From positions 1 to 64,000 of the forward strand of contig SIAD01000005.1 of the NCBI GenBank assembly GCA_009691915.1: a DNA stretch of 64,000 bases. Reading direction: 5' to 3'. This DNA comes from Phycisphaerales bacterium. Lineage in GTDB: Bacteria > Planctomycetota > Phycisphaerae > Phycisphaerales > SM1A02. The translations under genes and the position numbers were made by a program. How positions within the stretch are numbered: the first letter of the stretch is position 1; each line of letters opens with the position of its first letter. The notes under the pieces were generated by a model that was not told the DNA's origin, did no database searches, and saw only the letters and a program-made list of their open reading frames with translations. Below, piece by piece: positions 46,830 through 55,663 of this stretch.

Positions 46830-48040
46830 TGACTGGCTCCTTGGTTCACTGGGGTTGTCTCCTCGGGTTCGGCGTGATCGCTCATGGCCCGAAGCGACGC
46901 CGCGGACTCGTCATCGTGGATCCGCCCGAGGGCGATCGCTGATTGCGCGCGGGCTGCTGCGGCCAGTTCCGGGTACTCGCCCTCATAGGCCGCCGGAATC
47001 GTGAGCATCCGTCCGACGCCGAGACGCACGCTCTCCGGATCCTCTTCCATCACCAAGCTTCGGCCGATCGCATAGATGACCCACGCGCGCGATGGACCTG
47101 GGTCGCTTCGGAGAATCGCCTGCAATGTCTGCCGACCTCGTCGCCGCGCAGGTCCATCGGAACCAACAGCATCCGCCCACGCCTCCATGAGGCGCAACGC
47201 GCGCGTCCCGGCGAGGCGGGACTCCGCGCCCGGCGCCGCCGATTGGTCGGGAGAATCGACCGCGCGACCTTCCGCCGCGGGACGACCATTCGATGCGGTG
47301 GCGATGCCGGAATCGGCCGATGCGATCTCCGCCGCGGCCCGCGAAAGCCGTGCATGCAGCATGTCACTCCGTGCCATGGCCGCGTCGGCGTCGGCGACCA
47401 GTGCGTCCTGTGCGGCCTTCGCCGAGTCCCCATCCATCCACGCCGGAGGCACCGACAGCACGAGCCCGCATTGGCGTTGAACCGGATCACCGCCCCCGAT
47501 CCACACACGCGGAACTGAAACACTCGATCGCGCCGCGGCCGTGGCTAGTGCCGCCGTCAACGACCGTGCCTGATCCGCCGGAGAGGCGGAGGCCGTTCTT
47601 GCAACCCCCTCGAGCGCCAGTTGCCGCAGCACTCGTGCGTCCGGCTCCAGAAGGTCGAGGCCGCGAATGAACATCCGACGCGCCCCGGCGAGGTCGGCGC
47701 GCGCCAGCCGAGTGCGGCCGCGCCAGAGTGCCTCCCCTGCGGCCAGTCTCGCCGCGCGCTCCGTCGGCACCGGGTTGCAGTCGACGGTCTCGATCTGGTC
47801 CCAGCGCAGCGCGATGGTGGGAGACGATGGGTCATCCGTCTCTCGAATCGAGATCCCGTCTGGTCCCTCATCGTTGACATAGCCCGAACTTCGTGCGCCG
47901 CCGTCGCGAAGTTCGACCGTGCACGGGGGAGCCGATCCCGCAGCGGCTGCCGCGCTCGCTACTGTCATCACTCCAAGGAGAGTTGCACCCCGTGCGAGTG
48001 CGGCGAGGCACGCGCGCAATGTGCGCCGTGGTCTCATCAT
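46826..48040 (-). CDS. Secreted protein with N-terminal beta-barrel-like domain
   Basis: The protein has 404 residues. A twin-Arg-rich start and a hydrophobic stretch end in ASAAAAAG, a likely signal peptide. The first mature segment (CTVELRDGGARSSGYVNDEG, then IALRWDQIETVDC) reads like a small SH3-type barrel with a possible disulfide. The remainder is Ala/Arg-rich helix with TPR-like character (RARADLAGARRMFIRGLDLLEP-type segments). No function is recognised. It overlaps the VWA gene and exbB by 4 nt each, so it is a fixed member of the operon. Confidence 0.65.
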   Translation of the reverse strand: MMRPRRTLRACLAALARGATLLGVMTVASAAAAAGSAPPCTVELRDGGARSSGYVNDEGPDGISIRETDDPSSPTIALRWDQIETVDCNPVPTERAARLAAGEALWRGRTRLARADLAGARRMFIRGLDLLEPDARVLRQLALEGVARTASASPADQARSLTAALATAAARSSVSVPRVWIGGGDPVQRQCGLVLSVPPAWMDGDSAKAAQDALVADADAAMARSDMLHARLSRAAAEIASADSGIATASNGRPAAEGRAVDSPDQSAAPGAESRLAGTRALRLMEAWADAVGSDGPARRRGRQTLQAILRSDPGPSRAWVIYAIGRSLVMEEDPESVRLGVGRMLTIPAAYEGEYPELAAAARAQSAIALGRIHDDESAASLRAMSDHAEPEETTPVNQGASQ

Positions 48041-49029
48041 GGCACTCCCTGCCCGACTACGGCGAATGTGCCGCCAGTTTCGGCGGCGATCCTTCGCAGC
48101 GGCGCGGTGGCCGCTGCCTGCCCGAAGGCGATGCAGTGGATGACCGTGTTGGGACCCCGCCGATTCAGCCGAAGGATTTCCTCCGCGGCATCGATGGGGA
48201 TCTCGCCATCACTCATGAAGTAGACGAGATCGGGGCGCTCGCTGCGCGAGAAGATGAGCTGGAAGGCGGGGACCGGATTGGTCCCCCCCCCCGGCGCGAT
48301 CTCGCGCAGCCACTGCCTGATCTTCGCCAAGGACGACTCCCGGCACTTGACGAACTGCCCGTCTTCGTCGAACGACACAACCCCGGAGTCGAAGAGTGCG
48401 ATGTTCACCGACGCGAAGTCGGGAAGCGCAGAGATGCTCCGGTCCAGTTCCTGTTTCGCAACGGTGATCCGAGTGATTGGTGGCGCGTTGGGGCTCCGAG
48501 GATCCGGGGCTTCGCCCAGTGGAGCCCCCATTGACCCCGACTTATCGACGACATAGGCAACCTTGCGGCCGCGACCCCCGACGCCGAAAAACGAGACCCC
48601 CACGCCATTCCCCCCGCCACCATCGGCGCCACCTCCGAAGTCAGAAATGATTCCCGGTGCCCCGCGCGCGGAGACAACCGCATCGCCATCGGCGTTTCCC
48701 GTCGGGTCCGGCATCCCGAAGACCTCTGTCGGCATCCCCGCCGAGGGGGACTCGGTGACCGCCAGTTCGGGAGCGGCCTGCTCCAACCCCGAAGGCGAGC
48801 CCGAGTCCGGCTCGAGTGGGTCTCCGTCGACGAAGACAACCTCGATGGTCGAGTCGCCATCACCGGCATATGCCGTGGACGCGATGGGGATCCGAGCGAG
48901 CACGGCGATCAGGATCGCGTGGATAGGGATCGACAGCGCCAGCCCGATCCACAGCCACGAGACCCCCCGTCTCGAGGCACCTTTGGGCTTCGCAGTGAGC
49001 TCGCGCCCTCGTGGTGGATCAATCGCCAT
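48037..49029 (-). CDS. TonB-like N-terminus fused to a von Willebrand factor A domain
   Basis: The protein has 330 residues from the ATG at 49029. A basic cytoplasmic start and one transmembrane helix (IGLALSIPIHAILIAVLARI, about 27-47) resemble TonB/TolA-type energy transducers. A Pro/Ser/Gly-rich linker with a Gly run (about 60-145) then leads to a VWA domain with a complete MIDAS: DKSGSM (about 161), the Thr in GGGTNP (about 249) and the Asp in MSDGE (about 270). A metal-dependent ligand-binding head energised by ExbB/ExbD is the natural inference. It is first in the operon, with 21 bp between its start and the divergent pyrH start. Confidence 0.82.
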   Translation of the reverse strand: MAIDPPRGRELTAKPKGASRRGVSWLWIGLALSIPIHAILIAVLARIPIASTAYAGDGDSTIEVVFVDGDPLEPDSGSPSGLEQAAPELAVTESPSAGMPTEVFGMPDPTGNADGDAVVSARGAPGIISDFGGGADGGGGNGVGVSFFGVGGRGRKVAYVVDKSGSMGAPLGEAPDPRSPNAPPITRITVAKQELDRSISALPDFASVNIALFDSGVVSFDEDGQFVKCRESSLAKIRQWLREIAPGGGTNPVPAFQLIFSRSERPDLVYFMSDGEIPIDAAEEILRLNRRGPNTVIHCIAFGQAAATAPLRRIAAETGGTFAVVGQGVP

Positions 49030-49050
49030 GGGTGATGGGAGATTGTAGTC

Positions 49051-49797
49051 TTGCGCCCAGTGCAGGCACCGAGCTCCGTCGATCATCGGTCGTACAGCCG
49101 AGTCCTCCTGAAGCTCAGCGGAGAGAGTTTCGCATCGGAGGGGACATTCGGCATCCATCCGCAGGAGCTCTCGCACATCGCCGCCGAGATCGCCGGAGCC
49201 TTCGGCACCGGTGTGCAACTCGCGGTCGTTGTCGGCGGCGGCAACATCATTCGCGGCTCCCGTCTGGCCGCGTCGGGGAAGTTCGACCAGTCGACGGCCG
49301 ACTACATGGGGATGCTCGGCACCGTCATCAATGGACTCGCCCTCAAGGAGGCGCTCAAGGGCGTTGGAGTCGAGAGCCGCGTGATGAGCGCGGTGGCGGT
49401 GCCTTCGGTGGCAGAGTCCTTCATTCGCGCGCGCGCACTTCGGCACTTTGAGAAGGGTCGGATTGTGATCCTCGTCGCCGGCACGGGCAACCCGTACTTC
49501 ACGACCGACACATGCGCCGCACTGCGGGCGGTCGAACTGGGCTGCGAAGTCCTCCTGAAGGCCACCAAGGTCGATGGGATCTACTCGGCGGATCCGCGCA
49601 CGGATCCCTCCGCAACCCGCTTTTCAACGCTGACATTCGCACGGGCACTTGAGTCACGGCTGGGGGTGATGGACTTGACCGCCATGACGATGTGCGTCGA
49701 GCACTCGCTTCCTGTTGTCGTATTCGACTACAAGGTGACTGGCAACATCCGGCGCGCCGTCTGTGGCGAGACCATCGGCACGCATGTGACGGTCTGA
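49051..49797 (+). CDS. pyrH: UMP kinase
   Basis: The enzyme phosphorylates UMP to UDP and is a hexamer of the amino-acid-kinase fold. The start is probably TTG 49051 or GTG 49060, giving 248 or 245 residues. Motifs are VLLKLSGESFA, the VVVGGGNIIRG phosphate loop, ADYMGMLGTVINGLAL, VAGTGNPYFTTDTCAALRA (quoted in two parts) and KVDGIYSADP. It is followed 23 nt later by frr, the usual pyrH-frr pairing. Confidence 0.96.
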   Translation: MRPVQAPSSVDHRSYSRVLLKLSGESFASEGTFGIHPQELSHIAAEIAGAFGTGVQLAVVVGGGNIIRGSRLAASGKFDQSTADYMGMLGTVINGLALKEALKGVGVESRVMSAVAVPSVAESFIRARALRHFEKGRIVILVAGTGNPYFTTDTCAALRAVELGCEVLLKATKVDGIYSADPRTDPSATRFSTLTFARALESRLGVMDLTAMTMCVEHSLPVVVFDYKVTGNIRRAVCGETIGTHVTV

Positions 49798-49820
49798 GGC
49801 GCATTCGGGAAGGAACCTCC

Positions 49821-50387
49821 ATGGACACCGACACAATTCTGCTCGAAGTCGAAGAGAAGATGGAGAAGAGTCTTGAGCACCTCCAAAGGGAAGTCCGGGG
49901 GATTCGCACAGGCAGGGCGAGCACCGCCCTGCTTGAATACATCAAGGTTGACTACTACGGCAGCTTTGTTGATCTGCGCGAACTCGCCGGCATCAGCGTT
50001 CCCGAGCCGACCCAACTGCTGGTCAAGCCCTTTGATCCGGGAGCGAAGGCTGCAATTGTCAAGGCGATTGAGACCAGCAGCCTCGGGCTGAATCCGCAAT
50101 CCGAAGGAACGCAGATCCGGGTCAGTGTGCCATCCCCCAGCTCGGAAAGACGCAAGCAACTCGCGACCCAGGTGCGCAAGATGGCGGAGGAGTCACGGGT
50201 GGCGATTCGCAACGAGCGGCGCGATGCCAACAAGGCGATCGATCTTCTCGCCCACGACGCCAAGGCCAAGATCTCCGAGGATGCCGCCACGAAAGCCAAG
50301 GAGTACATCGACGAGCTGACCAAGAAGGTCGCCCTCAGGATCGATGAACTCTCCGACAAGAAAGTCAAGGAGATTGAGGAAGTCTGA
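49821..50387 (+). CDS. frr: Ribosome recycling factor
   Basis: RRF splits post-termination ribosomes with EF-G. It has 188 residues. Conserved blocks are REVRGIRTGRAST, YYGSFVDLRELAGISVPEP, SLGLNPQSEGTQIRV, and the helical C-terminus RNERRDANK and YIDELTKK. GGAAGG at 49808-49813 serves as ribosome-binding site upstream of the ATG. Confidence 0.97.
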   Translation: MDTDTILLEVEEKMEKSLEHLQREVRGIRTGRASTALLEYIKVDYYGSFVDLRELAGISVPEPTQLLVKPFDPGAKAAIVKAIETSSLGLNPQSEGTQIRVSVPSPSSERRKQLATQVRKMAEESRVAIRNERRDANKAIDLLAHDAKAKISEDAATKAKEYIDELTKKVALRIDELSDKKVKEIEEV

Positions 50388-50388
50388 G

Positions 50389-52698
50389 ATGGGCTGTGGC
50401 GGCGCCATGACAGGGACCGCCTCGTCCATCGCGGCGATCAGCGCTGTCCTAGTCATCGGGGTCTGCGCAGGGTCCTCGCGCGCCGAGGATCTCCCTCAGG
50501 AGGTTGCGGCCTTCGACAACACGAAGGTCATCCGCTCCTGCCGGCTGATCCTCCCACAGCGGCCCCTTAGAGATGAGGACAACAACGGGGTCATCCACAT
50601 CGAGGGCGACGACATCACGGTTGATCTCGATGGCCGGATGCTGATCGGTGCTGAGCCATCAGCGCCGCAGGAGTTGCTCACAGGGATCGGAATCCGGGTC
50701 ACAGGAAAGCGCGTCACCGTTCGCAACGGTTTCGTGTCGGGCTACCGGGTCGGTCTTGAAGGGATGCAATGCGACGGTAGCTCGTTCCGCGAGCTCGGCT
50801 TCATTCGGAATTTCGCCCAGCGACTTCGGTCCACTCCGGAGGCGGAGGACCAGGCGGACTGGCTCTGGCCACACACCAATGACGCCGATGAGTGGGCGAC
50901 GAAGTACGGCGCGGCCATCTCGATCCGCAACTCGACCGGGGTCACGCTGAGCCGCGTACATGTGCGGCAGGGACAGAACGGAATCCTGCTGTCGGATGTG
51001 AAGAACTCGCGCGTTGAGGATTGCGACGCATCATTCCTCTCGGGATGGGGAGTCGCGCTCTGGCGCAGTTCAGCCAATACCCTCTCGCGCAATTCTTTCG
51101 ACTTCTGCATCCGTGGATACAGCCACGACATCTACTCGCGAGGACAGGACTCGGCGGGGATTCTCTGCTTCGAGCAGTCCAGCGGCAACCGTTTCTTGCT
51201 CAACAGCGCGACTCATTGCGGCGACGGTTTCTTCCTCTTCGCGGGGCGCGAGGCACTGGGGGACTCAGAGGGTGCCACCGCGCCTTCCGACACGCGCGCG
51301 TTCGTCGGGCGCGGGAGCAACGACAATCTCATTGCCTTCAACGACTTTTCCGACGCTGCTGCGCACGGCATCGAAGTGACCTTCTCCTATGGCAATCGAA
51401 TTCTTTTCAACCGCCTCGATCGCGCTGGGATCTGCGGAGTCTGGGGGGGATACTCACACGGCCTCACGATCCGCGGCAACACCATCCGAGGCAATGGTGT
51501 TGTGGGAGCCATCGAAGGCGGCGGCGTCAACATTGAACACGGGTCAGAGTGTCGAATTGAAGCGAATCGGATGTCCGACAATTCCGTGGGGGTCTCGCTT
51601 TGGTGGGATGCCGACGAGGCACTGGCCGCGAAACCCTGGTGTGTCGCCAACGGGACCGCCTCCAAGGACAACGCGGTGGTCGGCAACAGCTTCAGCGACG
51701 AGCCGGTTGCGCTCAGGCTGCGCGCCACAACGGGCACTGTATGGATGGGTAATTCGCTCGCAGGGGTTGGGATTGCCATCGACGCCGATGACCCGAGCAG
51801 GAAGTCGATCGTCGAATCTGCTGTCGTGCCAGATCCGCCCGACGATGCCGCCACCATCGACCTGCGCAACACGCTCACGGGACCATCGATGCCCGTCACC
51901 ATCGCCGGTTCGTCGGTGGTGACGGCACGGCCCCAGCTCTCCGGTCGTGCCGCAATCGTCATGGGTGAGTTCGGGCCCTACGACTATGTCGCACCCATGG
52001 CCGTCCGACTTCCCTCCGGAACGAGCGAGCACCGCTGGAGGCTTCTAGGACCGAGGACCATCGAACTCGTGCAGGCCACCCACGGCACGGCCGACCTGCG
52101 CACTGATATCGATCCTGAGAAACGCCTCGCCGTCGTCACCAACGAACAACTCGGAGGCCTCAGCCCGTACGAACTCGAGATCTTCTGGGGCAAGCTCCGC
52201 GGGGAGTCGCAGCGCGTACGCGGCACGGTCTTCAACGCCAATTGGCGAGTGTCACTCTTCCCGCTCCCCGAGGGGAGCGGGAGCGATTCAATTCCAACGC
52301 GCGAAGCCTTCGACGCTGCCGCGAAGATTGGTCAGCCTGTGTATGTCGAGTCGCTCACCTTTGCCTTCGGCTCCGGCGGGCCATCCGCCGCGAAGTTGAT
52401 TCCCACCGGCGATGCCGAGAAGGTGTTCGGCACCGACCGCTTCGGACTGAGGGCAACCACCCAGTTCACGCTTCCCGCGGGCGAATGGACTGTCGAGACC
52501 ATGTCCGATGATGGGATCCGTGTGATGCTCGACGGGACGGTCATCATTGACCGATGGACCCATCACGGGCCGACGATTGATCGCGTCGAGGTGACCGCCA
52601 GCGCCCCAAGGGAGGCAGCGCTCACGGTCGACTACTTCGAACTCACCGGGCACGCTGTACTCGACCTCAAGATCCTCCCCAAAGCGGCCCCCAAGTGA
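50389..52698 (+). CDS. Secreted right-handed beta-helix protein with PA14-like domain
   Basis: The protein has 769 residues from the ATG at 50389 (a second ATG is at 50407). The signal peptide ends near GSSRA-ED. Residues about 60-480 contain many short N-x-I/V-x-x-N units (NRFLLNSATHCGDGFFLF, NDNLIAFNDFSDAAAHGIEV, NRILFNRLDRAGICGVWGGY), the pattern of parallel beta-helix proteins such as polysaccharide lyases and epimerases. The C-terminal part (about 610-765) has SDDGIRVMLDGTVIIDRW, the core of a PA14-type carbohydrate-binding domain. It is probably an extracellular or periplasmic carbohydrate-active or binding protein. It starts 1 nt after the frr stop. Confidence 0.8.
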   Translation: MGCGGAMTGTASSIAAISAVLVIGVCAGSSRAEDLPQEVAAFDNTKVIRSCRLILPQRPLRDEDNNGVIHIEGDDITVDLDGRMLIGAEPSAPQELLTGIGIRVTGKRVTVRNGFVSGYRVGLEGMQCDGSSFRELGFIRNFAQRLRSTPEAEDQADWLWPHTNDADEWATKYGAAISIRNSTGVTLSRVHVRQGQNGILLSDVKNSRVEDCDASFLSGWGVALWRSSANTLSRNSFDFCIRGYSHDIYSRGQDSAGILCFEQSSGNRFLLNSATHCGDGFFLFAGREALGDSEGATAPSDTRAFVGRGSNDNLIAFNDFSDAAAHGIEVTFSYGNRILFNRLDRAGICGVWGGYSHGLTIRGNTIRGNGVVGAIEGGGVNIEHGSECRIEANRMSDNSVGVSLWWDADEALAAKPWCVANGTASKDNAVVGNSFSDEPVALRLRATTGTVWMGNSLAGVGIAIDADDPSRKSIVESAVVPDPPDDAATIDLRNTLTGPSMPVTIAGSSVVTARPQLSGRAAIVMGEFGPYDYVAPMAVRLPSGTSEHRWRLLGPRTIELVQATHGTADLRTDIDPEKRLAVVTNEQLGGLSPYELEIFWGKLRGESQRVRGTVFNANWRVSLFPLPEGSGSDSIPTREAFDAAAKIGQPVYVESLTFAFGSGGPSAAKLIPTGDAEKVFGTDRFGLRATTQFTLPAGEWTVETMSDDGIRVMLDGTVIIDRWTHHGPTIDRVEVTASAPREAALTVDYFELTGHAVLDLKILPKAAPK

Positions 52699-52771
52699 GG
52701 CTGCGGGAGGGGTTGACGGTCTCCTCGTGCTCCCCGAAGATGGAGCCCCAACGCACCGCGCGGGACTTCCA

Positions 52772-53284
52772 GTGAACTGCCCCTTCTGCAATACCAAGGA
52801 CGCCAAGGTCATCGATAGCCGTGGGATCGACTCGGGCGCGATCATCCGCAGACGCCGTGAGTGCCTTCACTGCAAGAAACGATTCACCAGTTACGAACGA
52901 GTCGAGCGCTCCGAGCGACTTGTCGTCATCAAGAAGGATGGATCGCGCGTTCCCTTCGAACTCCAGAAGATCCTCCGTGGGATCCGGTCGGCGTGCGGAA
53001 AGCGGCCGATTCCGGAGGAGGTCAAGCAGCGGGTCGCGGACGAGATCGATGACGCGATCCACCGGGAGTTCGAGCGCGAGGTCCACAGTCTCGCGATCGG
53101 ACGGCGGGTTGCAATGGCGCTGCGAAATGTCGACGCCGTCGCCTATGTCCGTTTCGCGAGCGTGTACCACGACTTCCAGAGCGTCTCGGAGTTTCAGGCG
53201 GAGATCAGCGATCTCTCCGAAAAGCCGCCGACCAAGGCCCACGAGCCGCTTCTGTTCGACCACCGGACTCCGCCGACTGTCTGA
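52772..53284 (+). CDS. nrdR: Transcriptional repressor NrdR
   Basis: NrdR is the ATP/dATP-sensing repressor of ribonucleotide reductase genes. It has 170 residues from the GTG at 52772, which places the zinc ribbon at the N-terminus as in the family: NCPFC and later ECLHCKKRF. An ATP-cone domain follows (LVVIKKDGSRVPFELQKIL and VAMALRNVDAVAYVRFASVY). No nrd gene or recognised NrdR box lies in the window. It is followed 5 nt later by thrS. Confidence 0.95.
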   Translation: MNCPFCNTKDAKVIDSRGIDSGAIIRRRRECLHCKKRFTSYERVERSERLVVIKKDGSRVPFELQKILRGIRSACGKRPIPEEVKQRVADEIDDAIHREFEREVHSLAIGRRVAMALRNVDAVAYVRFASVYHDFQSVSEFQAEISDLSEKPPTKAHEPLLFDHRTPPTV

Positions 53285-53289
53285 ACCAC

Positions 53290-55374
53290 ATGGCCACGAT
53301 CACACTGCCCGACGGCAGCACACGCGCTTATCCCACCACGACAACGCCTCAACAGGTCGCCTCGGATATCGGCCCTGGACTGGCCAAGGCTGCGCTGGGA
53401 GCGAAGATCGACGGGATCCTCTGCGACCTCTCGACTGAGATCTCCCGCGACTGCTCGTTGTCGATCGTCACGCCCAAGAGCCGCGACGGCCGCGTCGATG
53501 CCGACGCACTCTTCCTCATCAGACACTCCTGCGCCCATGTGATGGCCGAGGCGATCCAGCGGCTCCATCCAGGCACGATGCTGGTCTACGGACCGCCGAT
53601 CGATACGGGCTTCTACTACGACATGGCCTTTCCGGACGGTCGTGCGCCGAGCACCGATGACTTCGCAGCCATCGAAGCGGAGATGGCCAAGATCGTCGCT
53701 GAGAACCGCCCATTCACTCGCTACGAACTCCCTGCCCAGGACGGCATGGCCAAACTTCAGAAAGAGGGAAGCAAGTTCAAGATTGACAACGCCCAGCGGG
53801 CGCAGGAGGCCGGATCCTCGGTGTTCTCCTTCTACGCCACAGGGACACCCGGCGCGCACTGGGAAGATCTCTGCCGTGGACCGCATGTTCCTGCGACCGG
53901 TCGCATCGGCGCCTTCAAAGTCACGAGCCTTGCGTCAAGCTATTGGAAGGGAGACGAGTCACTCGACCGCCTGACGCGTGTGTATGGAACTGCATTCGCC
54001 ACCAAGCCAGAGCTTGAGGAGTATCTCCGCCAGATCGAGGAGGCCAAGAAGCGCGACCACCGCGTACTTGGGAAGCAGCTCCGGCTCTTCCACATCGACG
54101 AAATGGTCGGTCAGGGGCTGGTCCTCTGGACACCGCGCGGGTCAGTCGTCAGACAGGAGCTCCAGTCGTTCATCAGCGAGGCGCTCAAGGAGCAGGGATA
54201 TCAGCAGGTGTTCACGCCGCACATCGGCAAACTCGACCTCTATCGAACGAGCGGGCACTTCCCCTTTTACCGCGAGAGTCAGTACCCGCCGATCATCGAG
54301 CACGATGCCCTGGCACGCCTCGCCGCCGAAGGTTGTTCGTGTGCCGACCTCGCCAATCGACTGGCCTCGGGCGAGGTCGATGGATACCTGCTGAAGCCGA
54401 TGAACTGCCCGCACCACATCCGGATCTTCGACAGTGAACCGCACTCATATCGAGACATGCCGGTGAGGCTCGCCGAATTCGGAACCGTCTACCGCTGGGA
54501 GCAGTCGGGAGAGATCGGTGGGCTGACGCGCGTCCGCGGGTTCACTCAGGACGATGCCCATCTCTTCGTGCGCGAAGACCAGGTCGCGGAGGAAGTTCTG
54601 GGTTGCCTGGCGCTGGTCAAGCTCATCTTTGGAACACTCGGGATGAACGACTACCGCGTACGCGTCGGGCTGCGCGACACCACCAGCGACAAGTATGTCG
54701 GAGACAGCGCGAATTGGGACAAGGCCGAAGAGGCCTGCCGCGCTGCCGCGAAATCGCTCGGTGTTCCCTTCTCCCAAGAGGTCGGTGAGGCGGCGTTCTA
54801 CGGTCCGAAGATCGACTTCGTCGTCCGCGATGTCATTGGCCGCTCGTGGCAACTCGGCACGGTGCAGGTCGACTACAACCTCCCGGTCCGCTTCAACTTG
54901 AGCTACACCGGCGCCGACAACAAGGCGCATCGCCCGGTGATGATCCACAGAGCCCCGTTTGGATCGATGGAACGATTCGTGGGCGTGCTCATTGAGCACT
55001 TCGCGGGGGCATTTCCGCTCTGGCTCGCTCCGGAGCAGGTTCGGGTCATCCCCATCAGCGACAAGAGCGAGGGGTATGCCCAGGAGGTCCTCGCCGCCCT
55101 CAAGGCTCGGGGGATCCGGGCGACAATCGATGCTGGGAACGAGCGGGTTCAGGCGAGGATCCGCGACGCCAGCGAACTCAAGATCCCCTATCTTGCGATT
55201 GTGGGTCCGCGTGACCGAGATGCCCGGGTGGTCAGCCTCAGAGCCTTCGGGATCGACGCCAACCTCGGGGAGCTGCCTCTGGATCGTCTCCTTGACGGAG
55301 TCTCGGACGAGTATCGGTCGCGTGGGGCCAGGACTGTCCGGGCTCTGATGTCCCCGCCGGGGCCTCGAGCCTGA
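53290..55374 (+). CDS. thrS: Threonyl-tRNA synthetase
   Basis: This class II synthetase has 694 residues. The order is TGS domain (about 1-62), the N2 editing domain with HSCAH (HxxxH) and CRGPHVP, the catalytic core and the anticodon domain. The zinc-site Cys is in KPMNCPHH (normally KPMNCPGH), and VMIHRAPFGSMERF carries the zinc His. An insertion of about 30 residues (LAAEGCSCADLANRLASGEV) lies just before the KPMNC motif. The editing domain is intact, so Ser-tRNA correction is expected. Confidence 0.96.
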   Translation: MATITLPDGSTRAYPTTTTPQQVASDIGPGLAKAALGAKIDGILCDLSTEISRDCSLSIVTPKSRDGRVDADALFLIRHSCAHVMAEAIQRLHPGTMLVYGPPIDTGFYYDMAFPDGRAPSTDDFAAIEAEMAKIVAENRPFTRYELPAQDGMAKLQKEGSKFKIDNAQRAQEAGSSVFSFYATGTPGAHWEDLCRGPHVPATGRIGAFKVTSLASSYWKGDESLDRLTRVYGTAFATKPELEEYLRQIEEAKKRDHRVLGKQLRLFHIDEMVGQGLVLWTPRGSVVRQELQSFISEALKEQGYQQVFTPHIGKLDLYRTSGHFPFYRESQYPPIIEHDALARLAAEGCSCADLANRLASGEVDGYLLKPMNCPHHIRIFDSEPHSYRDMPVRLAEFGTVYRWEQSGEIGGLTRVRGFTQDDAHLFVREDQVAEEVLGCLALVKLIFGTLGMNDYRVRVGLRDTTSDKYVGDSANWDKAEEACRAAAKSLGVPFSQEVGEAAFYGPKIDFVVRDVIGRSWQLGTVQVDYNLPVRFNLSYTGADNKAHRPVMIHRAPFGSMERFVGVLIEHFAGAFPLWLAPEQVRVIPISDKSEGYAQEVLAALKARGIRATIDAGNERVQARIRDASELKIPYLAIVGPRDRDARVVSLRAFGIDANLGELPLDRLLDGVSDEYRSRGARTVRALMSPPGPRA

Positions 55375-55663
55375 GACCTGCAGGCTGGAATCTGGCACTT
55401 TTTCCCGCGTTCGTTGGTCAACCACCACATTGCGTGGTACCGTTGGCGCGTTCGGGATGTCACCGAACGAGACTGCGCACGAACGAGAGACCGACCGACT
55501 CATGACTCAAACAGACTCTCCCTTGGCATGTTGATGGGCGTTCCTCATCGTCTGCCTTCGTGCCTGAACAAGTTCTGCGCAGCACCCGGAACAACCAAGC
55601 ATTGTCCAGTCCGACTGGCGCGGATGTCCTGCATCTGCGCCGCACACTCCTGAGGATCACGCT
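55375..55663 (+). promoter_or_regulatory. Structured infC leader region
   Basis: These 289 bp have no convincing gene. A weak promoter, TTGGTC (55414-55419) then TACCGT (55438-55443) with an 18-bp spacer, would start an infC leader of about 215 nt. The leader contains a perfect 7-bp hairpin, CGTTCGG/CCGAACG (55449-55455 and 55463-55469). It also holds two alternative 7-bp pairings that share bases: CTGCGCA (55473-55479) with TGCGCAG (55576-55582), and GCACGAA (55477-55483) with TTCGTGC (55557-55563). GAGG at 55652-55655 is the Shine-Dalgarno for infC. A short stem across the thrS stop followed by a T5 run (55399-55403) is a weak terminator candidate. Confidence 0.45.

Noticed and set aside
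55414-55653. 79-codon frame upstream of infC (and a shorter one from ATG 55528), possible leader peptide
   Set aside because: Its stop does lie just before the infC Shine-Dalgarno, but composition is not gene-like, there is no ribosome-binding site, and the region is better explained as a structured leader.
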